Shown piece after piece: positions 60,197 to 64,000 of a stretch of 64,000 nt of DNA; position 1 is the stretch's first letter; every line of letters begins with the position of its first letter. Position numbers and translations under genes: made by a program. Source of the stretch: Merluccius polli (lineage: Eukaryota > Chordata > Actinopteri > Gadiformes > Merlucciidae); assembly GCA_030340625.1 (NCBI GenBank), contig JAOPHQ010005450.1, forward strand, positions 25,001 through 89,000, in the 5' to 3' direction. The notes under the pieces were generated by a model, which did not search any database, was not told where the DNA came from, and saw only the letters and a program-made list of their open reading frames with translations.

Positions 60197-61804
60197 GACC
60201 GTAAAAGGGTGAAGGAAGACTTATTCACTTTGCATACGCTTGCATTATGCCCTACAATACTAAGAGGGAAATGGTGTGTAATCCTCCTCATTTTTCGGGG
60301 GGAAACTGATAACGACTGCCTCTCATCATTAATCCTTAACACATGAAGGGGGTGAGAGAAGATGAGAGTGAAAAAGAGCAGAGGAGGAGATGAGAGGGGG
60401 AGTTGACGGGGGAGGGAGAGTGCGGAGGAGTAAAATGTGCACAGTGGGTGTAATGCAACAAGAAAAACATGAAAACCACAGTGAGTTACTGCACACAGAG
60501 GCAAATAGCAGCTATGCTAAATACTGTACTGAGTGGAAGACATAAAACCTTTTTTACTAACAGGTAATATTGCCTCTTAGTGGTATATAATGAACATATC
60601 TTGCAGCAATAAAAACTGACAGACAAGGTTCTTGTAATTCCTCTGGCGTAGGCTACTGCCACATTCTCTTGTACATGTCTTATAATTGAATGGCACAATA
60701 CTTAAAGCATTTATGACATTGAGATCATGAAGATGAATAAAAAAGACAGTGAGGCCAGTAAAAAATAAATAGAAATACATACATAGCCTAATCAAGCACA
60801 TGACATCTACATGAAGCACTTCATATCTAATAGGACATATAAGAGGAAATGGAAGTTCACAAGTGTTTTTTTTATGTGAAAGACACATAATATACATACA
60901 TGTACATTCTATACAGTATATACATGTAAAAAATTTCCTGTCTCATCATAAATGTTCCCAAAAAGATATGACACCTGGTGTTTGAGAGAGAGATAGGAGG
61001 GGAGGAAGAGAGAGAGAGAGACCACTAGACACTGGGGGATACAAAGATGCAAAGAAGAAAGAGACAGTATGTCTATGGACGAATCACCAACAGATAGCAA
61101 GAGAATAGTGGGCTTTTGAATTAAATAGAAAACTGGTAATGAAACAAAAAACAGGTTACCTAAGGCGGTACTGTTACTGTAGGAGCTGGTGCTGTTCTGG
61201 CAACCAGCAAGGAGAAATTAAGTTAAAACAAGAGAACCTTTATTAAAAACTACACACACACACACACACACATTGAGGTGTTCATAAAATCTTGATAATT
61301 CTACTTAAAAGACAGTTATATAAGACCTTTGAGAAATGGCACAAAAAAAAGGCGCAGGAGGAACAAAAAAAAAAATTGTTCTTAAAAACCTCAAGTGTAC
61401 GCACACCCACTCGTGCACTGAGAGTGCATGTTAAGTTTAAAAGTAGCTGTGCTGCCCACACATCTATAGCATTCATGACATGAATGGTCCAGACAGAGGT
61501 AGTCTCACAAATCAGACTTTAGATTAACATCTGAAGTCTGATGGCTGACGAGCTCAAATCTTAGCCTAGTCCTAACTAGACCTTCGTACTCATTTCATTC
61601 ATACTAAAGGTCTAGCAGTGCTGTAGAGACAAACGATTTCTCACTTGAAGGCGGGTGCTGTTGAAGTTTAAAACCTATTGGCTCTGCCCAGTGCCACTCT
61701 GGATCTGCCTTAACCAATCGCTAACGTTTGGTCGTGACGTATTTCATGCGCCAGAAACCACGTTGCGCGCAGTATACAAACGGCAGATGCAGTGAGCATT
61801 AGCA

Positions 61805-62012
61805 TTAGCCTCCGCCCGCCTCCGTACTTACGCTCAATAACTGAAATTCGCGCACGACCTCTACGTCACTGTTCTCAGGCCGCGCCTCCTGTTCGCTGAT
61901 TGGAAGCCACATTTGAGGGAAAAGAAATTGTTCTAACATACAGCACCGCCAGACCTTAGTGCTGAAGTGAAATGAAAATTGAGCGGAAGTACGTAGGCGG
62001 GCGGAGCCAGGC
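61805..62012. repeat. Imperfect inverted repeat
   Basis: tagcctccgcccgcctccgt (61807-61826) is complementary, with a few changes, to acgtaggcgggcggagccag (61990-62009). The enclosed sequence is CpG-rich. It lies upstream of the RecQ-like relic and may mark an end of the same element. Confidence 0.55.
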
Positions 62013-62189
62013 TACTCAAATCTGGGTGAAGGGGGTGTTTCATTTTCTTTCGCTTCAAATGTATTTCCACCAATCATGTTGCTGGGGGTGGGGACCTCTA
62101 GATCTGCATGACATGGAATGGGTCTCTACTGGAAACGACCTGACCAGCGGAACCACAACAAACGTGATATGGCCGACCATTAGTCTCGG

Positions 62190-62400
62190 ATCCAGAAGAG
62201 GACTGATAACTAAAACGTTAGCATCATCTTCCCATTGTTGTATCCCTCCTTGGCCAACAGCAAACGCAAACTCAGCCAGCACTGGTAAACTAAACTTTTC
62301 CCATAGTTGGTGGGAAGACAAGCTATAACGTCCTTAGAAAAAGTGTCTGTAAAATCAACTGGCCACTGTATAAATACATTTGTTAAAATCGTCTTCAAAA
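62190..62400 (-). pseudogene. RecQ-like helicase relic
   Basis: The minus strand reads DVIACLPTNYGKSLVYQ, a Walker A motif of the RecQ form (LPTGxGKSL), followed by LLLAKEGYNNGK. In a shifted frame VLVISPLLD resembles motif Ia (VVSPLxALMxDQ). Broken by frameshifts. A 33-bp exact match to part of it occurs at 26872-26904. Likely carried by a transposon; family uncertain. Confidence 0.45.
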
Positions 62401-64000
62401 ACCTCCATCTTCCACTCGCGAATGAGTTTATAATGAGAATATATCCGTATCAAAACAGGAAACACTGGGTAACTCCGCCCTGCACACTTCTGGTTTCCGG
62501 CCCAGGCTCTGTGCAGTCTCCCCACAGAAGTTTGGCTGTAGCATTGTCCAACTTCTGGATCTAAGATTAAGGCAGAGGCAATCTGCAAGGCCCAGCATGA
62601 CGCAATCACCAGGACCAGCTCTATACCCCCAGAGGGTCTAGAGGGAGAGAGACATGTCAAAACAGAGAGAGAGAGTGCGAGAGAGAGAGTGAGAGCGTGA
62701 GAGAGAGAGAGAGAGTGCCAGAGACAGAGAGCAAGAGCGAGAAACATAAAAGGGTGAAGACATTTTTGGAGGAAAAGAGACATCTGTAGGAGGTTTGATA
62801 GATGGATGATGGATAGATGGAGAGATGGATGGATTGCGGATGGATCAATGGTGAGAATGAGAAAGGTAGAGCAAGAGAGAGTAAGAAATGTGTGAACTAT
62901 TTGGAAAAGAGAGCTAAGCAAAGCTAATACAGATGCATAGCCATGAGGAACAAACTGTCATCAACAACTAAAGAAAACGCCGTTCACTACCGAAGGTAAA
63001 CCAAGGAGACGATGGAAGAAAAGGAAAGTGTGTGAGACAACCACAATACACAACAAAAACATAGAATCACACAAGATGATTCGTGTTTGAGACGGATGAT
63101 GAGAACGACCTTCACAAAGAGGAGCAAGCGGGCGGTCCCAAGGGAATTCTTCAAAGAGAATACAAAGAGTTACAGATAGCTATGTCTGCAGCCTAGAGGT
63201 ATTACACAACACACCGCAGTTGAAAACAATGAATTATTGTGGCTCCTCGAGTACAATGACAGGAAAAAAAACATAAATGCTGAGAAACAATGCTGGTAAA
63301 CAGAGGCTACGCTCTGGTATCAAAGGTTGTTTAAAATCGAAGGTGGCGGAGTGAAATTGGTGTATGTTGGATGTTTGTATTATGATCTTTACTCCAGAAC
63401 TGGTCTGATATCAATCAAAGTGTTTTTTAGGGCTGTTTTTTCCCTTGAAATTGTGCTATTTGGAAGATGGTAATGGTCTGTTGTAGTTCAAATATGAAAA
63501 TTACTGAAGTGGGCAACCAGCAGAATGTTGTAAAAGAGTCTCTCAAGCTACAATAAAAGATAGGAAAAGAAGTGAAGAATTCAAGGGCACTCGACGTGGC
63601 ACTTGATTCAATGGTTAGCACAGGTGTCGGGTTCAAAGAGAGATACTTTTAATGAACCAAGTGTGTAACTTATCACAGTTATATAGTTACTCCTACTTTC
63701 AGGTGTAACAGATACACAATTAAGACATTGAATCCTTTGAAATATTCTAGGTTTGAGTACAAACAAAAACATTTATAGAAAGAATGGCTAGCATTTGTAC
63801 ATCCACCAACCACTCACTCATGGACCACCCTTTACACATGTCTGGCAATGGGCCTGGTACTTAGCTAAATATTATTATGTATTATGACACCATTCTATTT
63901 ACCATTTGTCAAATAGCAAATTATATCTTATATCTATTTAGAAGGATGGAATAATATTTTGTTTTACTTTCACATATTGTTTAATGACATGAAGATATGT

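Larger units (their letters stand above)
59049..64000. other. No host gene recognised
   Basis: AT-rich sequence with GA tracts, the inverted repeat at 61805 and the RecQ-like relic. The missing first coding exon of PLPPR2 was looked for on the minus strand here and not found. Confidence 0.5.

Overview
The window looks like nuclear DNA of a teleost fish. The evidence is a vertebrate plasticity-related gene with fish-like intron structure, very dense dinucleotide microsatellites and minisatellites, and fish-type transposable elements (hAT, Harbinger, Ty3/Gypsy with a Gmr1-like pol order, an L2-like LINE, and an RLE-type LINE). I cannot name the species from the sequence.

The only host gene I can support is PLPPR2 (phospholipid phosphatase-related protein type 2, LPPR2/PRG family) on the minus strand. 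Six coding exons lie at 36063-35875, 12690-12570, 12223-11973, 10642-10466, 8488-8324 and 7873-7841. They join in a consistent frame, give 311 codons plus a stop, and have canonical GT/AG boundaries. The short first coding exon (about 20 residues in paralogues) was not found and probably lies beyond the window or is unrecognised. The lipid phosphatase catalytic residues are replaced, as expected for this pseudophosphatase family. The 3' UTR runs down from 7840.

The 23 kb intron 12691-35874 is a graveyard of mobile elements: an L2-like LINE scrap (15.4-15.6 kb), foldback fragments, a hAT element with a smaller hAT nested in it (21.4-22.4 kb), and a decayed LTR retrotransposon (28.9-34.5 kb). 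The last has integrase upstream of RT/RNase H, has lost its RT core, and is itself split by two younger insertions.

Upstream of the exons (36-64 kb) I see no host gene. There is a 2.2 kb hAT with a perfect 8-bp target duplication hosting other TIR elements, a 284-bp foldback, 22-bp and 16-bp minisatellites, a Harbinger relic with TAA duplications and a transposase exon, a hAT transposase relic, several MITEs and a RecQ-like helicase scrap. There is also an intact 1096-codon RLE-type non-LTR retrotransposon (55.5-59.0 kb) that landed in a (TG)n microsatellite and is flanked by a direct repeat of about 66 bp. This is the best candidate for something unusual.

Two further points concern how repeats meet the gene. 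A 23-bp minisatellite next to exon 11973-12223 repeats a near copy of that exon's own 5' splice site about 29 times, and a 130-bp (CT)n tract forms the polypyrimidine tract of the last coding exon.
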